A stretch of 64,000 nt of DNA, from positions 21,287,457-21,351,456 of the forward strand of contig NC_034014.1 in NCBI RefSeq assembly GCF_000346465.2. The letters run 5' to 3'. Every line of letters starts with the position of its first letter. The first letter of the stretch is position 1. Positions 35,641 through 48,842 of this stretch are shown piece by piece. The position numbers and the translations under genes were made by a program. The notes beneath the pieces were generated by a model. That model searched no databases. It was not told the DNA's origin and saw nothing but the letters and a program-made list of their open reading frames with translations. The stretch is from Prunus persica. Its lineage: Eukaryota > Streptophyta > Magnoliopsida > Rosales > Rosaceae.

Positions 35641-35861
35641 GGTTGGAGCAACTTTCTAGTAACAGCGGGACTATAACGGTCTTTCATTCCAACGGTAACT
35701 AAATTCAAATTTGAAGACACTCAAATTCTCAAATGCAAACCCTCATTCTGCTCATTCAAACATCAATCCCACTTTCTTTGCTGCAAGAAAGGCTCTTTCC
35801 GCTTTCCGTACCACAATAATTTTCTCAGTTCCCAAACACTCTTTCTTTACCTCCCATTTCC
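35641..35861 (+). promoter_or_regulatory. Kinesin promoter with MSA-like (AACGG) motifs
   Basis: Two AACGG cores lie at 35675-35679 (CTATAACGGTCTT) and 35691-35695 (TCCAACGGTAA), within 190 bp of the ATG. The second differs at one position from the mitosis-specific activator consensus YCYAACGGYYA bound by three-repeat MYB (MYB3R) factors, which drive G2/M expression of many plant kinesins. Confidence 0.55.
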
Positions 35862-38800
35862 ATGGAAGATCTGCAATTCGACCCCGTTTTCCAAGAGGCA
35901 AAAACCCCAATTTCTTGGGTTCCTGATTCCGACAGAGTTCAACAGCCAAACCCAGATCTCAAAGATTCTTCCTTGGGCGAGGTTGATGAGTCTTTGGTGG
36001 AGTCGATGCTTTGTGACTCGGGTTCAAGACTAATCCCTTCCGGATTATCAAGATCCAACTCTACAGGTTCCTATCTCTGGTCTCATACAGTTTTTATTTT
36101 CTTGTTCTGGATAGTATTTGTTTGGTTTCTGAGAAAAGAAAATAAGTCAGATCTGGGTTTTTCTTTTTCCTAGTAATTGGGACCTAAGTTACAAGAAGGT
36201 CATCCTTATAAGCGTCTTTGTTAAATTGAAAGAAAAAGATCATCCCTTTGTTTATTCAATTTCATATGATGAATATTAGGGCTAGGCTTTTCAGTGACTT
36301 GGGTCTAGATAGATGCTCATTTTTGTCTGGTTTGGTTTGCAAATTTTTGAAACCCTAGGAGTTGCAATCCATGTTAATCATTTTATGTTGTAAATATTAT
36401 TAACTTGCAATTGTATTTTTGTTTGAGTTGGAAATTTCGGAAATTTACAGCTGTTGAGTTGTTCTATTCTAGTGTCACAGTGTTGGTTATAGATGAAATA
36501 GACAAGAAATTATTCTTCACTGAACTGGGGGAATCTAATTATGGTGGATTTTGCAGCAGATGAATATGTGATGTTTGTGAATGCTGGAGGTGATGCTTCA
36601 AATGAAACAGATTCTAGTGTGAAGTTTCTTGCCGACACTTACTTTGAGGGAGGGAATGTTTTACGAACCAATGAACATATAAATGATGGGGGGGATTATC
36701 CATTCATCTATCAGTCAGCCCGAGTAGGGAACTTCTACTACCGGTTCAATTGTCTTCCTCCTGGACACTATTATGTTGATATTCATTTCACTGAAATCAT
36801 AAACACAAATGGGCCTAAAGGAATGAGGGTATTTAATGTATTCATCCAGGAAGAGAAGGTAAGTCAAATTAAGGGAAATGCGTATTTGTGGTTTATTTCC
36901 TTTTTCCATTTCCTTTTGTTGAAATCAGTAAATCCAGGGACTGATCCTTAGAACTTCTCTTCTTGGCTAATGTGGCAGGTCCTATCAGACTTCGATATCT
37001 TTGCCGTTGTTGGATCCAATAAGCCCTTACAATTAGTTGATTCAAGGGTCTCTGTAAAGGAGGATGGAGTAGTTGTGATAAGATTTGAAGGGGTTAATGG
37101 AAGCCCAGTAGTTAGTGGAATCGGAATTAGAAGAGCACCAAATGTTTCAGGTATTCTTGTATACATTTATTTTGTTTGACCTGTTGTGTCTACGTGTTGT
37201 ATGTTTATATCAGTATTCTAAAGTTAGTTTTGGCTTATATTTTATTGTAGTTCCAAAGCTGGTGGTGGAACACTTTAAATGCAACAACTGTGATGCTGAA
37301 ATAGAAGTTCCTTCAGCTCAGGTCAGGGACATATCACCTAAAGTTGAAAGAGCTTACAACTTTAAGGCTTTTTCTTAATTAGCGACATAATTTTTTATTC
37401 ACAGATGAAATTAATGCAAACAAAGTCCACTGCCAAATATGAGAAGAAGATACAAGAGCTTACCACTCAGTGCCAACTTAAAACAAAAGAATGCTATGAG
37501 GCATGGATGTCTTTGACTGCAGCAAATGAGGAGCTGGACAAGGTCATGATGGATCTTGACAACGTGACATTTAGGACACTGTCTCAAGGTATGGAGAGTG
37601 GCTCTCTGGTGTCTAAATTAAGTGAACTAAGAAAAATTTTAGCTAGTCAAATGACAGATAATGAAAAATGTCCATAGTTTGTTACTTTCGGTGACTTTAG
37701 TGAAAAATTTCCTTGATATGAAATGAGGATATCTATTAGTTTAGTTTTTGTTTTATATTGTCTTGTACAAATTTTGTTATATCAGCTGTACATGGATGCC
37801 AGTTCAGATTTAAAGGACTAAAAAATCTTTAGACGTTGTCCTATTTTCAAGGTCAAAATTGGGGAGAGCTGGCCCACATATTTTATTTAATACAAAAAAA
37901 TAAAATAAAATAGATATAAAAGATGGTAGTTTGCATTATACATCATATGAGTTGAACATGAAAGAAGAAAGCCATAAGGCCTGCCTACAAAGTAATACCA
38001 GAATCATTTTCAATTTAACTAAAAGTTATCTTAGATTTTACACTTTGAGATATTATAATTTCTGATTCTATTGCATGTCCTTAGATCAAACCATTCAGAA
38101 ACAAGCTGAAGATATAAAGAACATTTCTAGTAGGTATGAGTGTGACAAGAAGTACTGGACAATAGCAGTCAATGACTTACAAGAAAAGATTAAGGTATTT
38201 GGAAATGCATTATTTGTGGGTGTGTATATTCATAATTTGTTCTCAATATCACGTTTCTGACTATGGATTTTTGTGCCTGGTTTCTTATGCAGCTGATGCA
38301 TGAGGAGCATTTGCATCTTTCTCGCGAAGCACATGAATGTGCAGATTCAATTCCCGAGTTGAATAAAATGATTTTTGCAGTTCAAGCATTGGGTATGCTA
38401 TTGCTAGAGTTCACTTTTCCATTTTTTGGTTTTCAAATACAGGTGAAATAATAAGTTTATGCCACAACATGTTCCATGGACTCATGAAATTATTTTGCAG
38501 TTGCGGAGTGTGAAGATCTTAAAGTGAAGTACAACGAAGAGCAAGCTAAGAGAAAAAAGCTCTTTAATGAGGTTCAGGAGGCTAAAGGCATGTGTCATTT
38601 TTCTACCTAGTAATTTGTGATGCAATTAATACGTTATATGTTGACAAGTTCAACTTATGAACTTTGTATGTGCTTAAAAATTATCAGGGAATATCAGGGT
38701 ATTTTGCCGCTGCCGCCCATTAAGTAAGGAGGAGATGGCAGCTGGGTGTAAAACAGTTGTAGACTTTGAGGCAGCAAAGGATGGATGTCTTGGATTCCTG

Positions 38801-38869
38801 ACAGGAGGCTCCACTAAAAGGTCTTTTAAATTTGATCGAGTGTACACACCGAAAGATGATCAAGGTATC

Positions 38870-38900
<31 letters not shown>

Positions 38901-41900
38901 TTCATTTGATTGCCCCCTAACAGTATTTAAGTTGGTGAAATCTGTATTGAGTTTGAGCCAGAGCTTTTGCTTTTGTCTTGACAGTGGATGTTTTTGTGGA
39001 TGCTTCCCCCATGGTGGTTTCAGTTCTAGACGGTTACAATGTATGTATATTTGCTTATGGACAAACAGGGACAGGAAAGACATTCACAATGGAGGGCACT
39101 GAACAGAATAGGGGAGTCAATTATAGGACTCTAGAGCAGTTGTTTGAAATTGCAAAGGAACGAAGTGAAACTTTTTCATACAGCATATCTGTTAGCGTAC
39201 TTGAAGTTTACAATGAGCAGATTAGGGACTTGTTAGCAATATCACCATCATCAAAGAGGTAAGATTACTGTTGTTTATTTGAACTTATAGCCACAGCCAT
39301 CATAGAATTGATGGTTTGAATATTCTGTAGCTCAAAACTTGACTTGGTTCAGCTGAGAAAAGATTCTTAACATTTTGGGTATCTATCACCTTGCAACATA
39401 AAGCTTACACAAATTTTTATGGAATTTTTAGGTTGGAGATAAAACAGGCTTCTGAAGGGTGTCATCACGTTCCAGGGATAGTAGAAGCCAAAGTTGAAAA
39501 TATTAAGGAAGTGTGGAGTGTACTGCAGGCTGGAAGCAATGCTAGAGCTATAGGAAGTAATAATGTTAATGAGCACAGCAGCCGATCTCATTGGTACTAT
39601 GCTCTATTGTTTTCTCCTTATTCTGTTTCCTTGTGAGATCTATTTTAATTTCTTTTACTCTGTGTTTTTATACTAATATATAAATATTGTACCTGTTATT
39701 TAGCTTGCTTTCCATAATGGTAAGATCAAAGAACTTGATAAATGGAGAGTGCACCAAGAGCAAGCTTTGGTTAGTGGATTTGGCAGGCAGTGAGAGGCTT
39801 GCAAAAACTGATGTACAAGGAGAGCGACTAAAGGAAGCTCAAAATATCAATAGATCCCTTTCCGCTCTTGGAGATGTGATATCTGCTCTTGCAAATAAAA
39901 GTAGTCACATTCCTTACAGGTCTGCTTTATCTGTTGTGCGCATTTAGGTCATTCCTTCACCAATCTTCATATTCTGGTTATTAACTATGCTTGTTGCTGG
40001 GTTTCAGGAACTCTAAGTTGACACATCTACTTCAAGATTCATTAGGTAAAGCTAAGTTGTCCTAGCGGTGTTTGTGTGTGATTGTGTTTGCATGTCTTGA
40101 TTTGTTAGTTCAAAATTTTGAGGCTTGGGTACTTTAATTCTCTGATTAAATTAAATGGTCAATCTAGCTCTAAAGGAAAATTGATTTCTGGTAGTTATTA
40201 ACTTGTTTTCACTTACTTTATGACTTATGAGATTATTATTTATGTATTGCAGGAGGTGACTCTAAAACTTTGATGTTTGTGCAAATAAGCCCTTCAGACC
40301 AGGATTTGGGTGAGACTCTGAGTTCTTTAAATTTTGCAACAAGGGTTCGGGGAATTGAGTTGGGTCCTGCGAAGAAGCAAGTTGACACAAGTGAGCTCCA
40401 GAAAACAAAAGTCATGGTTGGTACATTGATTTTCAGTTGAATCTTTAATAAATTTTCACTTATGTTTTCTTTATTACACTAATGATTTACATATTAAACA
40501 TCTTTTCTTTTGTTAAACAGCTTGAAAAAGCAAGGCAGGAAGCAAGATCCAAAGATGAATCTCTGAGGAAGCTAGAAGAGAGCTTACAAAACTTGGAGAG
40601 TAAGACCAAAGGAAAAGATCAAATCTACAAAAACCAACAAGAAAAGATCAAAGAACTTGAAGGGACACTTGAGTTGAAGACAGCCTTGCACAGCCAGTTA
40701 GAGAAGCAAGTTTCACAACTTTCAGATAGATTGAGGGGGAAGGAAGAAATCTGCTGCAGTCTCCAACAAAAGGTTGCTCTCTACCTTAATAATTATTATT
40801 TCTGTGCTTCTCTCTTATTAATGCTGACTGGAACTTTATCTGTTGAAGGTCAAAGAGTTGGAGGTTGAGCTCAGAGAAAGACACAAGTCAGACTCAGAAT
40901 ATGCATCCTTGCAACAAAAGGTCGCCAGACTCATGTTTTGGATTTTTTTCCCATTTTTATATGTTTCTTTTAAGTCAGAGGCCCTTTTTGTATTGCTTTT
41001 CTTTTTTTAAAATGTGTGCAAGTTACTGCCTCTTGATATGTTCTAAAAAGATGAAAGCTTAACTTTGTTCTTTCTGGAGCAGGTTAAGGATCTTGAAAAC
41101 CAACTGAAAGATCAAATGCAAGAGTCTGAGTTTCAATCCACCATTCTTCAACACAAGGTTTTTAAAGACAAGCAATCCCAGTGCATAGTTTATTATACAT
41201 GTTGACAATGAATTAGCTCATAAATACTTTTGTTTCTTCATTGACTTAGGTAAAGGAGCTCGAGATAAAACTGAAAGACCAGGAACAAAAATCAGACTCC
41301 TCCGCACTTCATCAAAAGGTTCCTGCACTACCCCTTTTTGTCCTTATTTCCATTGAACAGTTACTTTCTTATATGTTTTAATGCAAGCTATTCACGCAAG
41401 GTTTTTAAAGACAAGCATTCCCAGTAGTGCATAGTTAATTATACATGTTGACAACGAATTAGGTCATAAATATTTTTGTTTCTTCATTGACTTAGGTAAA
41501 GGAGCTCGAGATAAAACTCAAAGACCAGGAACAAAAATCAGACTCCTCCGCACTTCATCAAAAGGTTCCTGCACTACCCCTTTTTGTCCTTATTTCCATC
41601 GAATAGTTACTTTCTTATATGTTTTAATGCAAGCTATTCAGTGGAAATGTGCAAAATTCAAATATAGCGAACGGAAATATAATTACTGGTCGGTATCAAA
41701 TGTATCATATGTTTGTACTTGTAACAAAATTTCCTTCACATGATAAAAGATGTCTTGTTAAGGAAAATGTATTCTACAATGATAATATTCTACATACTTT
41801 ATTATTCTGAAATTGTGATCTACAATGATAATATTTTAGAACTTTCCACATTTCCTTTTTAAAAAAAAATTCTGAAACAGATTGTGTTTTTACTATTCAC

Positions 41901-42418
41901 AATATTTTTAGTTTTTTCTCTGAGAGAGGATGGAAGAGAAACTAAAAGTGCTAACATTTTTTTGACATGTGACACAGATTAAGGAACTTCAAGACAAGTT
42001 GAGGGAGCAAGAGAAACAATCAGAGTTTGCTGATGCAGTAAGGGCCACTCCTAATGAAGGAAAGACCTGCGTAAGAGATGAGATCATGAATGATGCTGAG
42101 GCTTGCATCTTAAGGAGTTCGAATTCACTAAATCGTCCAATGAGTCAAGGGTCTATATCACTAAGAGGGAATGATTCTGTCCGTGAGACGAGAAGGAAAA
42201 GAGAGTTTAAAAGTGGTGAGACGGAGAACATCATTAGGCTACCAAATTCTTTTAATGATAACAAAGTTAGGAAATCCGACCCACCGAAGATTGCAAGAAT
42301 TACAAGAACAGCAAAGCCAGCCACTGCTACTCAAGGGCCATCGGTTAATAGGAGGTTTAGCAGAGATCAGATTCAAGTTAAGGAGAGGGATACTGTGAAG
42401 AAAATCTGGTCAAGATAG
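35862..42418 (+). CDS. Kinesin-14 with N-terminal malectin-like (di-glucose-binding) domain
   Basis: Twenty exons: 35862-36066, 36557-36858, 36979-37150, 37251-37321, 37405-37588, 38085-38194, 38293-38392, 38501-38587, 38688-38864, 38985-39258, 39432-39593, 39704-39919, 40008-40045, 40253-40416, 40521-40772, 40849-40920, 41083-41157, 41250-41318, 41496-41564, 41978-42418. Phases close to 1079 residues. Residues about 70-225 are malectin-like ([18 protein letters not shown]). A coiled coil follows (about 250-400), then the KIN-14 neck and motor start [11 protein letters not shown] at 411. P-loop GQTGTGKT is 495-502, switch I SSRSH 610-614, switch II DLAGSE 640-645, and the motor ends near 738. 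Coiled coil and a basic tail follow. The neck before the motor marks a minus-end-directed microtubule motor. Arabidopsis relatives are called di-glucose binding protein with kinesin motor domain. Intron 8 is GC-AG; exons 18 and 19 are a tandem duplication. Confidence 0.95.
41154..41645 (+). repeat. 246-bp tandem duplication carrying one kinesin exon
   Basis: The segment from CAAGGTTTTTAAAGACAAGC at 41154 recurs from about 41397, each copy holding intron sequence, a 69-nt exon and following intron. The two exons differ only by a synonymous G/C (CTG/CTC), while the introns differ at several bases and small indels. The duplication adds 23 residues ([20 protein letters not shown] plus HQK) to the coiled coil without changing frame. 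Confidence 0.95.
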
Positions 42419-45383
42419 TGAAGAAGGAAAAAACATCAACTTTCTGTACGTGTACATATATGAATACACATAGTACTTCTGCATTATGTTTTCAACATAT
42501 AACTTTTTTCGTACTATCTTTGAGTGACATTAGAAATTCATTCATTAATGAATTTTCTTTTTTCATTCAGTGTACGGATTAAGTTTCTTTTGGTTTTCCT
42601 GTTGTATTTGTGTTTGTTTTCCTTTGTTGACCTCTCTGTAATACCTTTGAGTGTGAAGTGGAATATATTTGATATTTTAGGTAGGTTGAATTTGTACATG
42701 TTTTAATGGCAACAGAGTTTATTAAGAAGTGCTGTGAATTGAATTACTGCAACCTTTGGAAGAACTAATTTTGAGTCCATAAGCTTTGAGTGGAAGGAAC
42801 TCAAGAGCTATACTTTACAGTGATTCTAGTGTTGACTAGGGTTGGATGCAAATGTGCATTTAATTTGAAGATGGATTTCAAAATTGCAATATAATTATCT
42901 ATGGGGGCCTTTGTTGCTACCTTGCAGCCACTTTACGGGGCAAGCTCAATTGTGGTGAATTAAGAGACCAGCTTTGGTTTGGTAGTAGCATATGTTGAGC
43001 CACCACGCATAGCCAACAATCATATGCATAATTAATATAGGATTAGCAACATTCACTTACATTAATGCACCGGCTGCTACTCATATTTTTACCTATAGTA
43101 TTGAAATAGATAACAAATTACGTTGAGAATGGTAGCTCAAGTGATCAAAAACAATTATTCGATAACAGAGTCAGGCATAATCAGACCAAGCCTAAGGCAA
43201 GCACTCCACCTTTTTTGAATAAAGGCCTCAATTTAGCAACCTTCTTAAACCAATTTCAAACCCAAAGGAATGCCGTTAAAATAATGCTACCATCGGAGGG
43301 GCCCGTTTGAAGGTTTGAGGAGGCCTGTTATTTTCTTATTTGTGGTAAAAACGATGGCCTCATTTTTGTTTTATTAAAACAAAAAATTATTGGCAAAGGA
43401 CCCAATAAAGTAATGTTTTAGAGCAATTATTCTCCAAGAAAGGAGCTGAGTTCGAATCTTAGCATCCGTGTATTGTGTGTAAGTTTAATTTACTATCGTT
43501 TCTCTCAGTATGAAAGGTCCTAAAAAAACAACAAAAAATTCAAAATTAAACCCCTCTAGCCCCACTCCTCACAATTAATTAAGGAAACTCCTTCTAGAGA
43601 AAAAGAGAAGCAGCGTTCATTAGTTAATCTTAGAAAACCATAAATCTCTCTAAAAGAAGTTACACACACAAGCACTTGGGTTTGAATATTGCAGTCAAAG
43701 ATACAGATGTTGTGAAAGAAAGGGGAATTTGTAGTTAAAAACCAGTCTAACAGAAGAAGCTAAATGCACTTATTTGAAGACAAAAACAATGAAATGATGA
43801 GGGTTGGCTTGGTGGGAGGGAAGGTGTGTGAGGGCGGTGTTGTTTTCCGACCCCTAAAGAAAATGCCAAAAAGGGTGACGATATATGAAAGCGATTTTCT
43901 CGTTCTAAAGGGGGTCCCCATTGTCCAACAGGTCATCACAGACACAACAAAACAAAATCCCCGAACGTTATTATGTGATGATGATGACATGTTTGATTGC
44001 TTAATTGCCACATCTCTCTGTTTTGCTTTGCTGTATGGAGAGAAACAATCTTTCTTTTCTTTTCTTTTCTATTAGATTGACCAAAAAAAAAAAAGATAGA
44101 GCTAGCAACAAGAAAGAAATCCAAGTTTGCATATGAAATTTGTGCCATACTTTTGATTAGTTTGACATGTTGTTGTGAATTTGAATTATACATATTTAAA
44201 TAAGAATCTACATAATTAGTGATTCAGATAAAGAATTTAATAACGGACAACACAATATTTTCCTATGTCGGTAAGATATGTAAAGTCATTTTTGCATTAA
44301 AAAAGTATGCCTTGATATTTATATGGATTAGGCAAAAAGCAAGGAGGAAGCTATAATCTCAGTCAAAACCATTATGCATAAAAGAGGTAATTATCTAAAA
44401 CCTTTTGATTCATGTCATCATGAAGCATTGCCCTTCTGAAATAACGTGCGGTTGAATAATTAAAGAAATGTCTGGCTACTTGTAAGCATGACCTTCGTGC
44501 TCTTTCTTGGAAGGGTCCACACATGCATGATTGGACGGTGGATGATGATGAAGCCAACAAAATTACCAAGCAACACACACACAGAGACAGTATGTGGTGG
44601 GGCCAGAGCTGGGCTGCAGGATAAGGCCAGGTGAAGATGAGAAACACTTGATTGTTTCTCAACAAGAAGTCATGAGCTTCTTGCAGCTATATCTATATAG
44701 GTTGTAACTTGTAAAATGACAGTTGACACAACGCACAGAAACAGTCTAACCAAAAAAAAAAAAAAAAAGTGCTCTCCCACTCAGTCCTTCACGATAATCA
44801 CGCAGTTCTTCATGTTCCTCCGTTGTTGAGCCACTCATCTGTCTCTGTCTCTAAAGCCAAATGCTAATTAACAATTATACATGCATGCATGGTGTATATA
44901 TAATAGTTCTTTTGTTGTTGTCATAGTTTAACTTTAGAATGGGAGGGACCATTGAGGTTCGAACTTAGAATTATTAATCTGTTGATAAATGCTCTTATTA
45001 CTGAGTTATGGACCTGTTGGCATAATTATATATATAGGTTTTTATTGAATACATTTGGGTCTGAGATGGTACGAAAAGCAGCAACATGTTTATGAAGGAT
45101 GTGTGTGGGCGGGGGCCCCTGGCATGTCATGGCAGGGAGTTGGTGGTGTTACAGTGCCCTACTATATATATAATTGGATTCATTGAAGCCTAAAAGAATG
45201 TTGCACCAGTAGAGGCCTGCAACACCAAAAAATTGGTTTCATGGAAGGAAGCCTGGCACATGTAATTTCTTACTCATCTGGTAGATATACAGCCTTTTTG
45301 CCTTGATGTAGCCCAAATTGAAACAAAGGTATAGACAGAACGGATTGGTCTTATTATGCAGTACACAAAGTAAATAAGTGGAT

Positions 45384-45422
<39 letters not shown>

Positions 45423-45944
45423 AGAGAAAGAGGTTTTGCTGATGCAAAGAGTAAGAATTCATTGATATTAATATGCATGCAAAGATTTGCTTAAGAATTG
45501 AAGGACAAGCAAGCAAGCAAGCCATTCTTGTATTATGTAAAGAATTAATGGCTAGCATGCTTTTTGGATACTTATAGTTGAGTATATATAATATATATAA
45601 TATATAATATATATATATATATACATGGACATAAAGGGAAATATAGGAGGAGCTTTATGCAATATTATTTCTGCTAATGTGTTTTTTGAAAGTAATTGTG
45701 GGGTCTGTTTAGTTTTACATAAATAGGCAAAGTAAAGAATAAAGTAGGGCAAGGCAGAGGGAGAGAAAGGGTTTGCTTTTCCCTCTCACTTGTCATGAAA
45801 CAGAATCACAATGAGAGATGCTTTCAGTGGTAGCAATTAGCACGGAGGGAGGAGGGCTCGCTCTCCAAGACTCTAAAAAGCTAAACACACAACATTTTTT
45901 TGATACACCAAAAAACGAACCCTAAGCTTTAAGATGCCACATTT

Positions 45945-45992
<48 letters not shown>

Positions 45993-46107
45993 GATTCAAA
46001 TGTTGACAGTCCTTCATTCAATACACTTTCAAACCACCACTTTTTCAGACAGCACCAAATCATGTACACACCACACTGCCACTAATTATTACGAAGACAG
46101 CCCAAGC

Positions 46108-46157
<50 letters not shown>

Positions 46158-47202
46158 TGAGGGTGATCAGAGGCTAGCTAGGCTGGCTCAACATTGCAAC
46201 TATTGCAGGGCTACGGAGGCTTTAAGTAGCTGGCCATTACTGCTACTGAGCTACTGAGCTACTGTGGTGTGTTTCTGTTTCATACAATGACATTGTGATC
46301 AGAGGCCGAGGAGGAGAGATGGAGCCTGAGACTCAGTTCCTTGATAGAGATGTATAGAAAGAGAAAGAGATCGGAGGGGAGACAAAGACACACTAATTAG
46401 TAGACAGTGAGAGTTGTAGATACTGACTGAACATAAAACAAATCAAAGATATGGTATTAAGTCCCCATTTAATAACAGCCCAAAATCTATATACACAGAT
46501 CCCAATGGGATTTTTATTTGAGACAAGGGAAGAGCTAGAAAGAATGAATGAGTGAATTAAGTAGTGATCTGAGATTTAAATGCTACATTGTTTAACTAGC
46601 ATCATACTTGCTACATTCAATCCAATGTTATAGATACTTAATTACTCGAAGAAAACTTGGATACCCACAAAATGATTTTTTTTTTTGGGGGGGGGGAGGG
46701 GGGGTGGGGTGTGGAGGGGCGAGAGAGAGAGAGATGTTCTTGCATTTTGGTGCAAGGATATTATTTCACTTCATGAAAAGCTAGTGTATTTATTGCTACC
46801 ATAAACAGCGAACTTTTTCCTGAATCTACATGCATAAGAAATGGGGAAAACTACATGAACTGATGAACATCAACACAAAGCACTGCACAAAAAAAAGAAG
46901 AACATCATGTGAAAAAGCAATGCAACAAGTTATCTAATTAAACAGATGACAGTACTATTGATGAACATATTACTGAATAGTACTAAAATATAAACATGAA
47001 TTTAGGGCAAAAAGTACTTTTCTTTTTGTTACCAATTAAACTTTTACATTTTTGCATATGAACCCAACAAAACCAACAACAAAACATATGCCAAAATGGG
47101 TTTTTAGTCTTGGACAATTTCTTAAAATAAACAATAATATAACTTCCCCACTTTTTCATGATCGCCATATGCTTTTTGGATTTGTGTCTACCTCATGATC
47201 AT
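42419..47202. other. Intergenic with microsatellites and weak SINE-like boxes
   Basis: No gene recognised over 4.8 kb. Two segments have tRNA B-box-like words: GAGTTCGAATC near 43450 and GGTTCGAACTT near 44958. They could be SINE relics, but A boxes and ends were not established. Microsatellites: (CT)n 45387-45421, (AT)n about 45584-45622, (CT)n 45952-45989, (GA)n 46112-46153, and a G-rich tract at 46687-46725. A poly-A run lies at 44752-44768. Confidence 0.6.
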
Positions 47203-48534
47203 CTAGGGCAAAGCATTATATTGCTGCAAATCATGGCTACTCCACGCTTGAATTCCATGTTGCCAGTTGCTTGTGTTTTCATTGCCACCGCCGCCACCGT
47301 TTCCACCTCCGCTGTTGGTTGGAGTCGGAGTCACTGGCGGCGCATAAGAATTCCCAAAGAACCACTCCGTCGCTGTATCTCCGCTCGCACTTGCACCTTC
47401 TCTTCTTCCATGAGTGCCAACAACTTGATGTTGATGCTGATGATCAGCTTTTGATGAAACCTCCAGATTCTGAAACAAGCTTATGGGTGCAATCTGCTGC
47501 GTTTTCTGCTGCTGTTCTAGCTGAGACTGCGTTGTCTGAGTTGACTGATCATGATCATTGCCACTCCCAAACAACATGGCCAGCCTCTGCTGTTGCAATT
47601 TCCAGTGAAGGTCTTGGTTAATGGAGCTCAAGGACTCAATCGACGACGCAAGGCTACTATGAACATTCATAGAGCTCATCATATTCTGAGTAGCACTAAA
47701 CCCATCACCGCCACCGCCTCCTCCACCGCCGCCTCCGCCGCCCAAAGTGAGCGGATAATTGAAACCCAGAAAAGAATTACAAGAGGCTGATGTATCAAGA
47801 GGAGTGCTTATAGTCAATCCAGAAGTACCCGAAACGTCTCCAAAAGCCGAAAACTGGTTGTTGTTGTTATTATAACTGATTCCAGATGAAGGGTTATGGT
47901 GGAGCCTGCTAGGCAAAGATGATAGGCCGCCGAGCTGAAAATCCATGGCGGGAGAAATGCCATGGAAGAACTTCAAGCCGCCCAGCATCATATTCTCCGA
48001 GGAGGAAGAGCCGGCGGAGTCTTTCGAGTCGAGGCTGCAGGAGAGCCTGGAATTCGAGGACGACGACCGCACTCTCTTGTTCTTCCGGCAGCCTCCGCCG
48101 ATGGGGACATTGCGCAAGGCGCCGCCTTTGGTCCAGTATCTCCGGCAGGTCTTGCAGAAGTGACGTGGCTGCGTGAGGCTGTAGTTGTTGTAGTAGCAGA
48201 ATTTGGTGTTGGGCGAGTCGCATCTCGGGCACTTGAGGGCTTGCTCCGGTGGCGGATGCTGGTGCTTTGCTCCTGAGGATGATGATGACGTGGGCTTCGC
48301 CCTGCTGCTTGCGCCTCCACCTCCACCTCCTCCTGCTGCTAGGCTCTCACCGTCTTTTGTGCCGGGAGGAGGCTTCCCTGGCGGTGTGTTGTCGGAGGAC
48401 ATCATGTTTATGTTTTGCTTTGCCGCAGGAGAGGGTGCTTGAATAATCGATTGATTAGTTTTGTGGGGGTGGTGTGGTGCTTGGGTTTCCTTTTGGAGAG
48501 GCAAAGATGTAGTCAATTCATTAGTTTCATGCAT
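47203..48534 (-). CDS. Dof-type zinc finger transcription factor
   Basis: Single-exon ORF of 443 residues from the ATG at 48534. The Dof domain spans about 101-154: CPRC (C102, C105), then HFCKTC (C127, C130) with the CX2CX21CX2C spacing, followed by [20 protein letters not shown] and KNKR. This finger binds AAAG cores in DNA. The N-terminus holds Gly and Ser runs. The C-terminal half is low complexity (Gly run near 280, Gln-rich near 350, Gly/Asn-rich near 420) and ends [15 protein letters not shown]. An internal [11 protein letters not shown] at residue 44 is an alternative start with better similarity to typical Dof N-termini, so the first 43 residues are less certain. Subfamily and targets cannot be fixed from sequence. 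Confidence 0.95.
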   Translation of the reverse strand: MHETNELTTSLPLQKETQAPHHPHKTNQSIIQAPSPAAKQNINMMSSDNTPPGKPPPGTKDGESLAAGGGGGGGASSRAKPTSSSSSGAKHQHPPPEQALKCPRCDSPNTKFCYYNNYSLTQPRHFCKTCRRYWTKGGALRNVPIGGGCRKNKRVRSSSSNSRLSCSLDSKDSAGSSSSENMMLGGLKFFHGISPAMDFQLGGLSSLPSRLHHNPSSGISYNNNNNQFSAFGDVSGTSGLTISTPLDTSASCNSFLGFNYPLTLGGGGGGGGGGGGDGFSATQNMMSSMNVHSSLASSIESLSSINQDLHWKLQQQRLAMLFGSGNDHDQSTQTTQSQLEQQQKTQQIAPISLFQNLEVSSKADHQHQHQVVGTHGRREGASASGDTATEWFFGNSYAPPVTPTPTNSGGGNGGGGGNENTSNWQHGIQAWSSHDLQQYNALP

Positions 48535-48714
48535 GGGATGGAAAGAGAGAGAGGAGGGGAAGGAGGGTCGTTGAAGGTCGATGGGTGCTTGTGATCTTCA
48601 TCAAAGAGAGGGGGATAGGGATTTTAATTAGAAAAAAGAAGAAAGAAAAAAAATAGTGATATAAGTAATAAGATGGTTTTAGAACTTAGATCTGATAGAA
48701 TAAATAAAGCTGAA

Positions 48715-48760
<46 letters not shown>

Positions 48761-48785
48761 AGTAGAAAAAGAAGTCGGTTTATAA

Positions 48786-48842
<57 letters not shown>

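Noticed and set aside
43440..43500. GAGTTCGAATC word as a tRNA gene or SINE promoter
   Set aside because: No A box at the right spacing and no cloverleaf could be drawn; mentioned only as a weak SINE-like sign.
47909..48446. Several long ORFs on both strands overlapping the Dof gene start
   Set aside because: They are frame shadows of the GC-rich, Gly/Ser-rich Dof coding region; only the minus frame with the CX2CX21CX2C finger has a domain.
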